From assembly GCA_022771265.1 (NCBI GenBank), contig JALFCG010000099.1, forward strand, positions 1 through 34,816: a DNA stretch of 34,816 nucleotides, read 5' to 3'. The notes beneath the pieces were generated by a model. That model was not told the DNA's origin and did no database searches. It saw only the letters and a list, made by a program, of their open reading frames with translations. Source of the DNA: Prevotella sp. Its GTDB lineage: Bacteria > Bacteroidota > Bacteroidia > Bacteroidales > Bacteroidaceae. Shown in pieces: positions 8,832-17,509 of this stretch; positions within the stretch are counted from its first letter, which is position 1, and the number at the start of each line of letters is the position of its first letter. Made by a program: the position numbers and the translations under genes.

Positions 8832-8832
8832 C

Positions 8833-9303
8833 GTGAAAACAATACTCATACTCGTCGGGAAAACCAACGACAAGCACTTTCAGGCAGGCATCAGCGACTA
8901 TGCAGAACGCATCAGCCACTATATGCCGTTTGAGATTGTGACCATTCCGGAATTGCGCAACACAAAGAATATCAGCGAGGAACAACAGAAGACGGCTGAG
9001 GGTGACCTGATAATGCGGCAACTGCAACCGACAGACACCGTAGTGCTACTCGACGAGCACGGAAAGGAAATGCGGAGCATCGACTATGCCAGATGGCTTC
9101 AGCAACGTTCGATGAACGCCCGTCGCCTCGTGTTTGTCATTGGAGGACCTTACGGTTTCTCTCCCGCCGTCTATGGGCGTGCCGACGAGAAACTGTCGCT
9201 CTCGATGATGACTTTCTCTCACCAGATGGTGCGTCTCATCTTCACCGAACAGCTTTATCGCGCCTGCACCATCATAAAAGGCGAGCCTTATCATCACGAA
9301 TAA
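8833..9303 (+). CDS. rlmH: 23S rRNA (pseudouridine1915-N3)-methyltransferase RlmH
   Basis: RlmH is a small SPOUT methyltransferase that makes m3-pseudouridine at position 1915 of helix 69 in 70S ribosomes. The C-terminal half has the family signature: LVFVIGGPYGF (SAM-binding trefoil knot), LSLSMMTFSHQMVRL and FTEQLYRA, and the protein ends PYHHE as RlmH proteins do. I start at GTG 8833, one base after the DUF4491 stop, giving 156 aa, the usual length and the usual N-terminus (KTILILVGKT). An earlier TTG in the same frame (8767) would overlap DUF4491 by 65 bases and add a basic extension absent from the family. Last gene of the ftsK operon. Confidence 0.95.
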   Translation: MKTILILVGKTNDKHFQAGISDYAERISHYMPFEIVTIPELRNTKNISEEQQKTAEGDLIMRQLQPTDTVVLLDEHGKEMRSIDYARWLQQRSMNARRLVFVIGGPYGFSPAVYGRADEKLSLSMMTFSHQMVRLIFTEQLYRACTIIKGEPYHHE

Positions 9304-9325
9304 CAATGAACAACAACGAATAACC

Positions 9326-9357
9326 AAAAGAGCCGTCCCGCAAAGGCAGAACGGCTC
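9326..9357 (-). terminator. Rho-independent terminator of the rubrerythrin gene
   Basis: GAGCCGT (9330-9336) pairs with ACGGCTC (9351-9357); with inner G-U pairs the stem extends to about 12 bp with a 4-nt loop. On the minus strand it is followed by TTTT (9329-9326). The plus strand lacks a T-run, so it belongs to the rubrerythrin transcript. Confidence 0.75.
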
Positions 9358-9387
9358 AAAGTGGAATCATTGAAAAGGGTATAGAGC

Positions 9388-9942
9388 TTACTTGAAATAA
9401 CGCTTGTAGAGACCCATGAATCCGGCGCAGTGACGAGCCTCGTCCTTTGCCATTTCATGTACGGTATCGTGAGTAGCGTCCATACCGGCAGCCTTAGCGT
9501 TCTTTGCAATGCGGAACTTGTCCTCGCAAGCGCCCTTCTCAGCAGCGATACGAGCCTCAAGGTTCTTCTTTGTGTCACCGAGGACGTCACCAAGGAGCTC
9601 AGCGAACTTTGAAGCGTGCTCAGCCTCCTCGAAAGCATAACGTTTGTAAGCCTCAGCAACTTCAGGATAACCCTCACGGTCAGCCTGACGGCTCATTGCG
9701 AGATACATGCCAACCTCGGTGCACTCACCGTTGAAGTGAGCCTCAAGGTCCTTGATCATCTCCTCGTTAGCACCTTCCTTGCGTGCAGCGCCGAGAACGT
9801 GAACAGTAGCGAAAGAAGCCTCGCCGTCATCCTTAAGCTCAGAGAACTTAGATGCTGGAGCCTTGCACAATGGACACTGCTCAGGAGCAGTCTCACCTTC
9901 ATAAATGTAGCCACAAACGGCACAGATAAACTTTTTCTTCAT
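9388..9942 (-). CDS. Reverse rubrerythrin (N-terminal rubredoxin domain, C-terminal diiron ferritin-like domain)
   Basis: Rubrerythrins reduce hydrogen peroxide in anaerobes. This 184-aa protein has the domains in reverse order: a rubredoxin-like Fe(Cys)4 site at the N-terminus (C7, C10, C23, C26 in CAVCGYIY and CPLC) and a ferritin-like four-helix bundle after residue ~50. Glutamate and histidine ligands are visible in [35 protein letters not shown] and [12 protein letters not shown]. It is a single-gene unit with its own promoter and terminator. Expression is likely high and oxygen- or peroxide-responsive, but no operator was recognised. The Fur-family gene lies about 4 kb away and is not demonstrably linked. 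Confidence 0.93.
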   Translation of the reverse strand: MKKKFICAVCGYIYEGETAPEQCPLCKAPASKFSELKDDGEASFATVHVLGAARKEGANEEMIKDLEAHFNGECTEVGMYLAMSRQADREGYPEVAEAYKRYAFEEAEHASKFAELLGDVLGDTKKNLEARIAAEKGACEDKFRIAKNAKAAGMDATHDTVHEMAKDEARHCAGFMGLYKRYFK

Positions 9943-9991
9943 AATTCGATGTTTTATTAAGTTAATGAATCTTTTTCTTGTATTTATACTG

Positions 9992-9999
9992 CAAAAATA
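9992..9999 (-). promoter_or_regulatory. Bacteroidota -7 element (TATTTTTG) for reverse rubrerythrin
   Basis: Exact TAnnTTTG match on the minus strand, 49 bases before the ATG at 9942, giving a leader of about 45 nt. Confidence 0.6.
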
Positions 10000-10053
10000 C
10001 TCAAAAGTAGGTATTCCACCAAGGGTTTTACATTTTTTATCAAAATATTTTTG

Positions 10054-11070
10054 CTATTTTTTCCATTTCGCCCCCATTCTAAGAACAAATTTCACCTTTT
10101 TGTCTTTTCCTACTAAAGGTTTTTCCCATTCGCTGCCTAATATCTGTATGGTGGTTCTCTTTCCTGATGGCACAAGGGAAAGGGCTTCCTCAAGGGTGAA
10201 GCAGTCGCCTCGTCCGTCGCGTGACACGGCAATGTCGTAGTTCACGCGATGCTTTGCCAAAGGCTTCACCTCCTTGCATACGGCATCGGCGAGTAAACGT
10301 GCTACGGTGTGGGCTCCATATATATTATAATGTGTGTTATCACGGCGACCATTAGGCACGAGCGGGTTCTCTCCAGGAGCAAACCACATGTGAAGTCGCT
10401 TCGACTCCTCACGTCCCATCGACTGCTCAAGGTTGTGGGTAATGCTGTTGGCATCGACAAACGCGCAGCCTTCCTCCTTGGCTACGTTGCGCGGGGAAAG
10501 GAGATAGGCACCATGGGTATCGCGAAGCGTGTCGTCCTCGACAACAACCGGAGCGTTCTTTGCATCGATGTTGCGCAACTTCTCGTCATCGTCGTTCTTC
10601 ACTTGTTCCACCACGAAGTTTCTTCTCACTACGGCATTGAACAACACGGGAATGCCTCCACGTTCACGCGTCTCACGCACAAAACGGCGGAGGTTGTCGT
10701 CGAAAGTGGTTCCGGGGTCGGTGTGACGATCAGGCTGTGGCTTCTCGTCGTTGTGGCCGAACTGTATAAACACATAGTCGCCAGGGCGTATTTTGTCGAG
10801 CACTTTCTGCCATCGTCCCTCGTTGATAAAACTCTTCGACGACCGTCCGTTGACGGCGTGGTTGTCAACCTCCACCTCGTCGTCAAAATAACACTGAAGC
10901 ACCATTCCCCATCCCCTTTCCGGAGTGGTTTCGTAATTTTTGTTTGCCATTGTCGAGTCGCCAATCATAAACAAGCGGATATGGCTGTCTGACTTTGCCG
11001 AAAGCAAAAGGCAGCAGGTGACCACTGCCACCATGCTGCCGATGATTTGTTTTAGAAGATTATGTTTCAT
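10054..11070 (-). CDS. SGNH/GDSL esterase, rhamnogalacturonan acetylesterase type (CE12), with a truncated pectinesterase-like C-terminus
   Basis: The 338-aa protein starts with a probable signal peptide (hydrophobic residues 9-25). The SGNH blocks are complete: GDST with nucleophile S39, the block II glycine in NGRSS (G75), FGHND with N107, and DNTHYN with D244 and H247. This matches CE12 esterases that deacetylate pectin side structures. Residues ~278-338 do not belong to that fold: YDIAVSRDGRGDCFTLEEA and the next ~30 residues resemble the first strands of a CE8 pectin methylesterase, after which the frame stops. Fused CE12-CE8 proteins occur in gut Bacteroidota, so this looks like a fusion that lost most of its second domain. 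It begins 7 bp after hisS with no promoter in the gap. Substrate is inferred. Confidence 0.82.
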   Translation of the reverse strand: MKHNLLKQIIGSMVAVVTCCLLLSAKSDSHIRLFMIGDSTMANKNYETTPERGWGMVLQCYFDDEVEVDNHAVNGRSSKSFINEGRWQKVLDKIRPGDYVFIQFGHNDEKPQPDRHTDPGTTFDDNLRRFVRETRERGGIPVLFNAVVRRNFVVEQVKNDDDEKLRNIDAKNAPVVVEDDTLRDTHGAYLLSPRNVAKEEGCAFVDANSITHNLEQSMGREESKRLHMWFAPGENPLVPNGRRDNTHYNIYGAHTVARLLADAVCKEVKPLAKHRVNYDIAVSRDGRGDCFTLEEALSLVPSGKRTTIQILGSEWEKPLVGKDKKVKFVLRMGAKWKK

Positions 11071-11077
11071 ATTGGTT

Positions 11078-12442
11078 TTATTGTTTCACAACTGATACCA
11101 GCTCATCTGCTGTGACCAGCGACTGTTCGCCAGTCATCATGTTCTTGAGCGTCACCTTGCCTTCGGCCATCTCATTCTCGCCGACAATGGCGACAAACTG
11201 TATTGCCTTGGCATTGGCATAACTCATCTGTTTCTTCATCTTTGCCGAGTCGGGATAGATTTCCGTGCGTATTCCCGCCTGACGCGCCTTTGCCACGATG
11301 GGCAGGCAGTAGGCAAGTTCTTTCTCGCCGAAGTTAACAAACAGTAGTTGGGTGCTGGCTACCGCTTCTTTCGGATAGAGGTCGAGAGCGTTCAGCACGT
11401 CGAAGATGCGGTCGGCGCCGAACGATATTCCCACTCCACTGATGCCAGGCATTCCGAAGATGCCCGTGAGGTTGTCGTAACGGCCTCCACCGGTGATGCT
11501 GCCCATCGGGGTGTCGAGAGCCTTCACTTCAAAGATGGCACCTGTGTAGTAGTTCAGTCCGCGGGCGAGAGTGAGGTCAAGCTGAATCTCGTTGTTCAGT
11601 CCGACGAGCTTCAGTTGGTCTAGAATGTAGCGTGTTTCCTCCACACCTTTGAGCCCCGTCTCGCTTGTCGCCAACACGTCGGCAATGACCTGCAGCTTTT
11701 CTTCGTTTGTCCCAGTGAGGTTGATAATCGGCTGAAGCTTCTTGATAGCCTCTTCCGAGATGCCGTCGGCACGCAGTTCCGCGTTTACGTTGTCAATTCC
11801 TATCTTATCGAGCTTGTCAATGGCGACGGTGATGTCAACAATCTTGTCAGCCTCGCCAATCACCTCTGCTATACCGCTAAGAATCTTTCGGTTGTTGATT
11901 TTTATCTGCACCCTGACACCGAAGCGTGTGAACACGGTATCGACAATCTGCATAAGCTCAACCTCGTTCATCAGCGAGTCGCTGCCAACGACATCGGCAT
12001 CACACTGGTAAAACTCACGATAGCGTCCTTTCTGCGGGCGGTCAGCTCGCCACACCGGCTGTATCTGGTAGCGTTTGAACGGCAGCTGGAGCTCATCACG
12101 GTGCATCACCACAAAACGTGCGAAGGGCACCGTAAGGTCGTAGCGCAGTCCTTTCTCACAAAGCCTAGCGGCAAGTTTCAGCGTGTTGCGCTCGCAGAGT
12201 TCCTCATCGCTCACCTTGTTGAGATAGTCACCGCTGTTGAGCACCTTGAAGAGCAGCTTGTCGCCTTCCTCCCCGTATTTTCCCATCAGCGTCTGCAGTG
12301 TTTCCATTGCAGGAGTCTCTATCTGTTGAAAGCCATAGAGGGCATAGACCTCGCGAATGGTGTCGAAGATATAGTTACGCTTTGCCATCTCCAATGGGGA
12401 GAAGTCACGCGTGCCCTTTGGTATTGATGGTTTCTGTGCCAT
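11078..12442 (-). CDS. hisS: Histidyl-tRNA synthetase
   Basis: This is a class II aminoacyl-tRNA synthetase of 454 aa. The N-terminus [13 protein letters not shown] is the HisRS signature. Motif 2 is seen around [19 protein letters not shown], the histidine-binding segment is [15 protein letters not shown], and motif 3 is [14 protein letters not shown]. The C-terminal anticodon-binding domain contains [11 protein letters not shown] and the usual [21 protein letters not shown] stretch. It charges tRNA-His in the cytoplasm. The ATG overlaps the last base of the purA stop (TAATG), so translation is probably coupled to purA. No missing motif or truncation. Confidence 0.97.
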   Translation of the reverse strand: MAQKPSIPKGTRDFSPLEMAKRNYIFDTIREVYALYGFQQIETPAMETLQTLMGKYGEEGDKLLFKVLNSGDYLNKVSDEELCERNTLKLAARLCEKGLRYDLTVPFARFVVMHRDELQLPFKRYQIQPVWRADRPQKGRYREFYQCDADVVGSDSLMNEVELMQIVDTVFTRFGVRVQIKINNRKILSGIAEVIGEADKIVDITVAIDKLDKIGIDNVNAELRADGISEEAIKKLQPIINLTGTNEEKLQVIADVLATSETGLKGVEETRYILDQLKLVGLNNEIQLDLTLARGLNYYTGAIFEVKALDTPMGSITGGGRYDNLTGIFGMPGISGVGISFGADRIFDVLNALDLYPKEAVASTQLLFVNFGEKELAYCLPIVAKARQAGIRTEIYPDSAKMKKQMSYANAKAIQFVAIVGENEMAEGKVTLKNMMTGEQSLVTADELVSVVKQ

Positions 12443-13713
12443 TATTTTCTTACTATTGTCTGTGCCCTGTCAGGACCTATTGAAATAATCTTTATTGGAG
12501 TTTCGAGTTGTTCCTCAAGGAACTTGATGTAGTTGGAGAACGCCTTGGGGAACTGTTCCTCGGAAGTGAACTGAGTCATGTCGGTCTTCCATCCTGGCAT
12601 TTCCACATACACAGGCTCGATGCCTTCCTCAATGTTGTATGGGAAGTAGTTGATTTCCTTGCCGTTCTGCTTGTATGCGACACAAGCCTTAATGGTGTCG
12701 AAACCGTCGAGCACGTCGCTTTCCATCATGATGAGCTGAGTGACACCGTTCACCATGATTGCATAGCGCAGAGCCACGAGGTCAATCCATCCGCAACGGC
12801 GTTCACGACCTGTAACGGCACCATACTCATGTCCTATCTGGCGGATGGTGGCGCCAGTCTCGTCGAAGAGTTCCGTCGGGAACGGCCCTGCTCCTACGCG
12901 TGTGCAATAAGCCTTCATGATGCCATAAACCTCACCAATCTTGTTCGGACCGATACCAAGTCCTGTGCACGCTCCTGCACAAATAGTGTTGGAAGAGGTG
13001 ACGAAAGGATATGAACCGAAGTCAACGTCGAGCATTGTGCCCTGAGCGCCTTCGCAAAGAATGGACTTGCCCTCACGCAGATAGCCGTTTATCTCGTGCT
13101 CGGAGTCAACGATCGGGAACTGACGCAGATATTCAATGCCCTCAAGCCACTTTTTCTCCACCTCAGTGATGTCGTATTCAAAGTCCATCGACTTAAGTAT
13201 TGCCTCATGACGTGCCTTTGCCTCACTGTACTTGCGGTTGAAATCCTCGAAGATGTCGCCAACACGCAATCCCGTACGCGACACCTTGTCGGTGTAGGTA
13301 GGACCAATGCCCTTTCCTGTTGTTCCCACCTTGCTCTTTCCCTTGGCAGCCTCGTAGGCTGCGTCGAGCACACGATGGGTAGGCATGATGAGGTGAGCCT
13401 TGCGCGAGATATGAAGGCGCTCGCGGAGGTTATGTCCGGTAGCCTCAAGAGCCTTCGCCTCGTCCATGAACAAGTCAGGAGCCAGCACTACGCCATTGCC
13501 TATGATGTTTACCTTTCCTCCCTGGAATATGCCGGAAGGAATGCTGCGAAGTACATATTTCTCACCTTCGAACTCCAGGGTGTGTCCAGCGTTGGGACCA
13601 CCTTGGAAACGTGCGACAACGTCGTAACGTGGCGTAAGCACGTCAACGACTTTTCCTTTGCCTTCGTCGCCCCACTGCAAACCGAGCAGGACATCTACTT
13701 TACCTTTATTCAT
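12442..13713 (-). CDS. purA: Adenylosuccinate synthetase
   Basis: PurA joins IMP and aspartate with GTP hydrolysis, the first committed step to AMP. The 423-aa protein has the P-loop-like [11 protein letters not shown] at the N-terminus, [11 protein letters not shown], the IMP-binding [14 protein letters not shown], the [14 protein letters not shown] block and [15 protein letters not shown]. It ends with [13 protein letters not shown], the family's GTP-base-binding end, so it is full length. It lies 38 bp downstream of fur and overlaps hisS by one base. The fur-purA-hisS arrangement suggests one transcript from the promoter upstream of fur. Confidence 0.97.
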   Translation of the reverse strand: MNKGKVDVLLGLQWGDEGKGKVVDVLTPRYDVVARFQGGPNAGHTLEFEGEKYVLRSIPSGIFQGGKVNIIGNGVVLAPDLFMDEAKALEATGHNLRERLHISRKAHLIMPTHRVLDAAYEAAKGKSKVGTTGKGIGPTYTDKVSRTGLRVGDIFEDFNRKYSEAKARHEAILKSMDFEYDITEVEKKWLEGIEYLRQFPIVDSEHEINGYLREGKSILCEGAQGTMLDVDFGSYPFVTSSNTICAGACTGLGIGPNKIGEVYGIMKAYCTRVGAGPFPTELFDETGATIRQIGHEYGAVTGRERRCGWIDLVALRYAIMVNGVTQLIMMESDVLDGFDTIKACVAYKQNGKEINYFPYNIEEGIEPVYVEMPGWKTDMTQFTSEEQFPKAFSNYIKFLEEQLETPIKIISIGPDRAQTIVRK

Positions 13714-13751
13714 CTGTCAATATTGTTATTTTGTTTATTGTTTTTTCCTTT

Positions 13752-14240
13752 TTAGTTTTCCTGTTTACACTTTTCTCCCTTTTTCTGCTTTGTAATTTTT
13801 GTCTGACATGTGCTACAAGTACCATAGACATACACTGCATAGCTGTCATGACGGAACCGCTTGTAGTGGATAGAGGCGAGGGCTTCTTCAACAGCCGTCG
13901 AGCGAAGCAGTGTCATCTTGCCACACATGCTGCACACTTGATGGATTATCCCGTTGGCATTGACACAAAACTCGTAGGAGGTGCGTCCACCCACACGGTT
14001 ACGCATGACGATGCGTAGTTTTACAAACAGGTTCATCGTGTTGTAAAGTGTGGCACGGCTGACAGGAAAGCGCAACTCGCCCGAGAGTTTCCTGTCGAGG
14101 TCCTCAAGGGTGAAAGGGTCTCTCATCGACGATACGGCGTCAAGTATTACATACCGCTCGGGAGTCTTTCGGCACTTGTTCGTCTCAATATATTCATCGA
14201 GCAGTCCCTTCGCTTTCTGCTTTGCTTCCTTTTTGTCCAT
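13752..14240 (-). CDS. Fur-family transcriptional regulator
   Basis: The 162-aa protein has the Fur layout: a winged helix with recognition segment SRATLYNTM (61-69), then a dimerisation domain with H100, C103 and C106 (HQVCSMC) and a second pair C142/C145 (CSTC) that should form the structural zinc site. Fur, Zur and PerR share this layout, and the metal or signal cannot be told from sequence alone. The tail is lysine-rich. It is the first gene of the fur-purA-hisS-esterase set and has its own promoter. Autoregulation is likely by family, but I could not identify a convincing Fur box. Confidence 0.9.
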   Translation of the reverse strand: MDKKEAKQKAKGLLDEYIETNKCRKTPERYVILDAVSSMRDPFTLEDLDRKLSGELRFPVSRATLYNTMNLFVKLRIVMRNRVGGRTSYEFCVNANGIIHQVCSMCGKMTLLRSTAVEEALASIHYKRFRHDSYAVYVYGTCSTCQTKITKQKKGEKCKQEN

Positions 14241-14264
14241 AAGTGTCCTACACTAAAACAAGCG

Positions 14265-14272
14265 CAAAATTA
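14265..14272 (-). promoter_or_regulatory. Bacteroidota -7 element (TAATTTTG) for fur-purA-hisS
   Basis: Exact TAnnTTTG match on the minus strand, 24 bases before the fur ATG, in a 64-bp spacer after the AlkD-like gene. Confidence 0.55.
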
Positions 14273-14304
14273 CATATTTTTTGGGAATTACGGCACATTG
14301 TTGT

Positions 14305-14931
14305 CTAAAAAACATCTAAATTAATGCTTTTTACCGCACTTTTTGCCATTCTTTCATACACGAGTCCCAAATCTGCAAACCTTAAGACACTTGCCAAAGC
14401 CGCTTTCTTTACGGCTATCGAATTACCCTGGAGAGCTGTCATGGCTTGGTCAAGGAACTCGTTGATGCCTCGCTCGTTGGGTTCCTGACCACGGGCGAAG
14501 ATACGCGAAAGCACGTGAAAGCCGCACAGTTGGTAGAGGTCCTTGTCGGAAGCTATCCACTCGTATGCCTTTGCTGGAGCGAAAGGCAGGTGCTGGTAGA
14601 GGTTGAACGAAGCCATCTCAGCCACTTCCTGCGAAGGTGTTTGCTCCATCCATATATCGACCACCTCGGGCAGCATCTGTTCCGCGGGCATAATCATCGT
14701 GGCGAGTATCTTGCATTCCCTCACGTTTTCCTTCCATAAGGCTATCGCAAGGTCGTAGTCCTTACCTGTCTCCTGTGCCTTTTGCTTGAGCATCGGCACC
14801 GAAGCTCCCCAGTTCACGTGGTAGTTCAGTCCTTTCTCCCTCATCGACTGCGAAGCCACTCCGTCCATCATAAGCCGGAACGACTGTTTTATCTCTTTTA
14901 TCCTTGCGTTGAGTTCCTCATTATTTCTCAT
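14305..14931 (-). CDS. AlkD-like HEAT-repeat protein (putative DNA alkylation repair)
   Basis: The 208-aa all-helical protein has the look of the AlkD/DNA alkylation repair family: an early helix pair ending in GLNYHVNWGASVPML, then ALWKENVRECKILATMIM and repeated helix-turn-helix units typical of HEAT-like repeats. AlkD-type glycosylases remove bulky or cationic alkyl adducts. The usual catalytic Trp/Asp/Arg arrangement cannot be confirmed by eye; W94-type tryptophans (DIWMEQ, YEWIAS) are present. It lies 30 bp behind the dipeptidyl peptidase III gene, apparently in the same operon. Could be a non-catalytic HEAT protein. Moderate confidence in the family, low in the substrate. Confidence 0.62.
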   Translation of the reverse strand: MRNNEELNARIKEIKQSFRLMMDGVASQSMREKGLNYHVNWGASVPMLKQKAQETGKDYDLAIALWKENVRECKILATMIMPAEQMLPEVVDIWMEQTPSQEVAEMASFNLYQHLPFAPAKAYEWIASDKDLYQLCGFHVLSRIFARGQEPNERGINEFLDQAMTALQGNSIAVKKAALASVLRFADLGLVYERMAKSAVKSINLDVF

Positions 14932-14961
14932 CTGTCAATAGTTTCATTAATGTATGTGCCC

Positions 14962-16920
14962 TTAAGCGCTGTACTCCCTCCCATACCTGAGCATCTGCGC
15001 GCTGTAGCTCTCGCTATAGTCAACTGCCACGTCAACGACATTCCCGTCGTTGTCAGTCCGTGGAATCAACACAGGGTTGATGAAGCCCTTGTATGGAGCG
15101 ATGTCAAGGCGGGTGTAACGTGCGAGTATCTCCTCGTGTAGCAATGGGTCAACCTTCACACCGTAGGTCTCCACCAAGTCCCTTGCCGCCTTATGGTCGC
15201 CCTCGCTCTTTATCCGCTGAATCTCCGCCAGAAGCTCGGCAAACTGCCCGCGCAGTGTCTCATAGTCGTCGATGACGAGGAAGGTTTTCCCGTCGTTCAC
15301 GACAAGACGCGCGGCATTGCCATTGGCGACACACCAGCGCGCGATGAGGGCACGGTTGCGCATGTGGGCTTCCTCGATGGAATGTCCCGGTTTTATGCGC
15401 GGAAGCTGCGTCATGAGACCGTTCATCATGTAGGTGTAATAATGAGCCTTGTAAGCCTCGGCAGAGTCAAGCAGTCCAAGTTCCACGAGTTTCGCGTCGG
15501 CAATGTAGTAGAGTCCGAACAGGTCGGCACGGGCTTCCTCGATGGTGCTGCCATACGACTTTAATGCGTCGGGGCTTACCCCTGGAAGCAGTTGTCCGCT
15601 GCCGTGTCCGAGACACTCGTGAAGGTCGGTATGCAGTTCGTCGCACAAGTCACCATAACGCCTTATCATCGCTACGGTGTCATCGTCAACGACAAATTCC
15701 TCGAGCATTCCATTTCCTTTCGCCACGTGTCCGTATGCGGCGGTGATGTTGCTGATGGTGATGCTCTTGCTGCCGTGGTCAGAACGGATCCAGTCGGCAT
15801 TGGGAAGGTTGATGCCAATTGCTGTCGAGGGATATTCGTCGCCTCCGAGCATTGCGGCACATATCGCCTTTGCGGTCACTCCCTTGACCTTTGCTTTCCT
15901 GAACCGCGGGTCAACAGGCGAGTGGTCCTCAAACCACTGTGCGTTTTGGCTAATCTTCATCGTCCTTCGCGTGGCATCCTCGTCCTTGTATTCCACAAGG
16001 CCTTCCCACGCCCCCTTGAAGCCCAAGGGGTCGCCATAGACCTCAATGAACCCGTTGATGAAATCGACATCGCCTTCGGTTTCCCGAACCCACTCTATCG
16101 AGTATTGGTCAAAGAGTCCAAGGTCGCCGGTACGATAATAATCGACAAGCAGTCCAATGATTTTCCTTTGCGCGTTGTTTTCCGCCACCTCACGTGCCTT
16201 TTCCAGCCAATATACAATTTTTTCTATCTGCTTGCCGTACATCCCGCCGACGCGCCACACTTGTTCCTCAAGCTTTCCTTCATCGTTCTTCACAAGCCTC
16301 GAGTTCAGTCCGAATGAAGGAGCCTTGTCACCATACCGTGCCTTCATGTCTCCATAGAACCGCTCCGCCTCCTGTTGCGTCACCCCCTGATAGTAGTTGC
16401 ACGCGGAAGTGACAACAAGGTCACATCCCGCCTCGTGGTTCACCCTTTTTGGGTCAACCTCTGGGTCGAACATGACGTGGGCCAATTCACCCACGAGCCG
16501 TTCCACATCGTCGTTGTCGCCGAAGCTCCCGTCAGCCACAAGACAGTCCTTGGCAATGCCGCGGAACCATTGCTCCGAGAAGTCAGGCATGAACTTGTCC
16601 TGACCGTAGTGATGGTGGATTCCGCTTGAAAACCACACACGCTTGAGATAGACCTCCAGTGCCTTGAAGTCAGCTGTCGAGCGGTCGGCCAAGGGCGAGG
16701 TGACAACGGTCTCAAGCACCTTCCTTATCTTCAGGTTGTAACGTCCGAACTGGTCAAACGTGATGTCACGCCCCCATAGCGCCGCCTGCGAGAGGCAGTA
16801 GATATACATCTTCTTATCAAGCGTCAATTGCTCAAATCCGTCGAGACGGTATCTGAGCAATTGTATGTCCGCGAATCTTTCGTCGGCGTAATTAAAATTC
16901 TCTGCGCTTGCACTCATCAT
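14962..16920 (-). CDS. Dipeptidyl peptidase III (family M49 zinc metallopeptidase)
   Basis: DPP III removes dipeptides from the N-terminus of short peptides. The M49 zinc motifs are visible: HECLGH at 434-439 (two His ligands and the catalytic Glu), in the form seen in Bacteroidota, and EEARAD at 461-466 (third ligand and partner). The GDLCDELHTDL segment and the large N-terminal lobe fit the 652-aa length. There is no signal peptide, so it is cytoplasmic. Database entries of this family in Bacteroidota are sometimes mislabelled as dihydrofolate reductase; nothing here supports that. The start overlaps the upstream regulator's stop (ATGATGA), and the AlkD-like gene follows after 30 bp. Confidence 0.93.
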   Translation of the reverse strand: MMSASAENFNYADERFADIQLLRYRLDGFEQLTLDKKMYIYCLSQAALWGRDITFDQFGRYNLKIRKVLETVVTSPLADRSTADFKALEVYLKRVWFSSGIHHHYGQDKFMPDFSEQWFRGIAKDCLVADGSFGDNDDVERLVGELAHVMFDPEVDPKRVNHEAGCDLVVTSACNYYQGVTQQEAERFYGDMKARYGDKAPSFGLNSRLVKNDEGKLEEQVWRVGGMYGKQIEKIVYWLEKAREVAENNAQRKIIGLLVDYYRTGDLGLFDQYSIEWVRETEGDVDFINGFIEVYGDPLGFKGAWEGLVEYKDEDATRRTMKISQNAQWFEDHSPVDPRFRKAKVKGVTAKAICAAMLGGDEYPSTAIGINLPNADWIRSDHGSKSITISNITAAYGHVAKGNGMLEEFVVDDDTVAMIRRYGDLCDELHTDLHECLGHGSGQLLPGVSPDALKSYGSTIEEARADLFGLYYIADAKLVELGLLDSAEAYKAHYYTYMMNGLMTQLPRIKPGHSIEEAHMRNRALIARWCVANGNAARLVVNDGKTFLVIDDYETLRGQFAELLAEIQRIKSEGDHKAARDLVETYGVKVDPLLHEEILARYTRLDIAPYKGFINPVLIPRTDNDGNVVDVAVDYSESYSAQMLRYGREYSA

Positions 16921-17393
16921 TCTTCAGTGTCCATCTGTTTCTTCTTCATGCGTGCCTCCTTTGCCTTTGCCTTCTGCGCCAAGTGCTGCAGGCGGTAGTC
17001 GCGCGGTGTCATGTTCATTATCTTATAGAACGAGGCATAGAATGACTGGCGGTTAGCAAAACCAACCATGTCACTGACGTCTTCCATGTTAAGGTCCTTG
17101 TACCTCTTGTCCGTCAAGATAGTCATAGCTTCCTCTATTCTGAACTTGTTGACAAACGACGTGTAGTTCATGTGGAACCTGACGTTGACAACTGCTGATA
17201 TGTACCTGGTGTTGGTGCCAAGGTCCTCTGCCAGTTTCTTGGCCGAATAGTCCTTGTCCTTGTACTTCTTTTTCATTACGATGATGTCGAGAATTTTCTC
17301 TTTCATCTCATCCATCAACTGAGGATTGACCAATGTTCTGTAGGCAGCCTCCTTCTCTTTCTTTTCGGTAATATTGTACTTAGCCATAACCAT
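16917..17393 (-). CDS. AraC-type helix-turn-helix protein without a sensor domain
   Basis: The 158-aa protein consists mainly of an AraC-like DNA-binding domain with both HTH units: YSAKKLAEDLGTNTRYIS followed by the second unit around LNMEDVSDMVGFANRQSF, ending in the family's YKIMNMTPRDYRLQ. About 45 charged residues precede it and a Lys-rich tail follows. There is no ligand-binding or response-regulator domain, so the signal is unknown. Two in-frame ATGs (17393 and 17387) are possible starts. It is the first gene of the operon with dipeptidyl peptidase III and overlaps it by four bases, so it may regulate its own operon (inference). Confidence 0.85.
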   Translation of the reverse strand: MVMAKYNITEKKEKEAAYRTLVNPQLMDEMKEKILDIIVMKKKYKDKDYSAKKLAEDLGTNTRYISAVVNVRFHMNYTSFVNKFRIEEAMTILTDKRYKDLNMEDVSDMVGFANRQSFYASFYKIMNMTPRDYRLQHLAQKAKAKEARMKKKQMDTEE

Positions 17394-17422
17394 TGAATTG
17401 TTTGGATTAATAATTTCATCTG

Positions 17423-17438
17423 CAAAAATACAAAAATA
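17423..17438 (-). promoter_or_regulatory. Two tandem -7 elements (TATTTTTG) for the HTH-DPP III operon
   Basis: Two perfect TAnnTTTG octamers lie directly adjacent on the minus strand (17431-17438 and 17423-17430). Either could set the start site; the nearer one gives a leader of about 25 nt. Confidence 0.5.
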
Positions 17439-17484
17439 TTTGAAATAATATCATCAAACTATTCTTTTTTTTCTAAAAAAAATA

Positions 17485-17492
17485 TAACTTTG
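17485..17492 (+). promoter_or_regulatory. Bacteroidota -7 element (TAACTTTG) for recQ
   Basis: Exact TAnnTTTG match 17 bases before the recQ ATG, implying a very short leader. It diverges from the HTH-operon promoter in a 116-bp spacer. Confidence 0.6.
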
Positions 17493-17509
17493 CACCAAAA
17501 AGAGATTAT

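Noticed and set aside
8767..8832. Extended RlmH start at TTG 8767
   Set aside because: It overlaps the DUF4491 gene and adds 22 basic residues not found in the family; GTG 8833 gives the normal length.
14962..16920. Dihydrofolate reductase as product of this gene
   Set aside because: That label circulates for this family, but the HECLGH and EEARAD zinc motifs and the 652-aa length identify an M49 peptidase.
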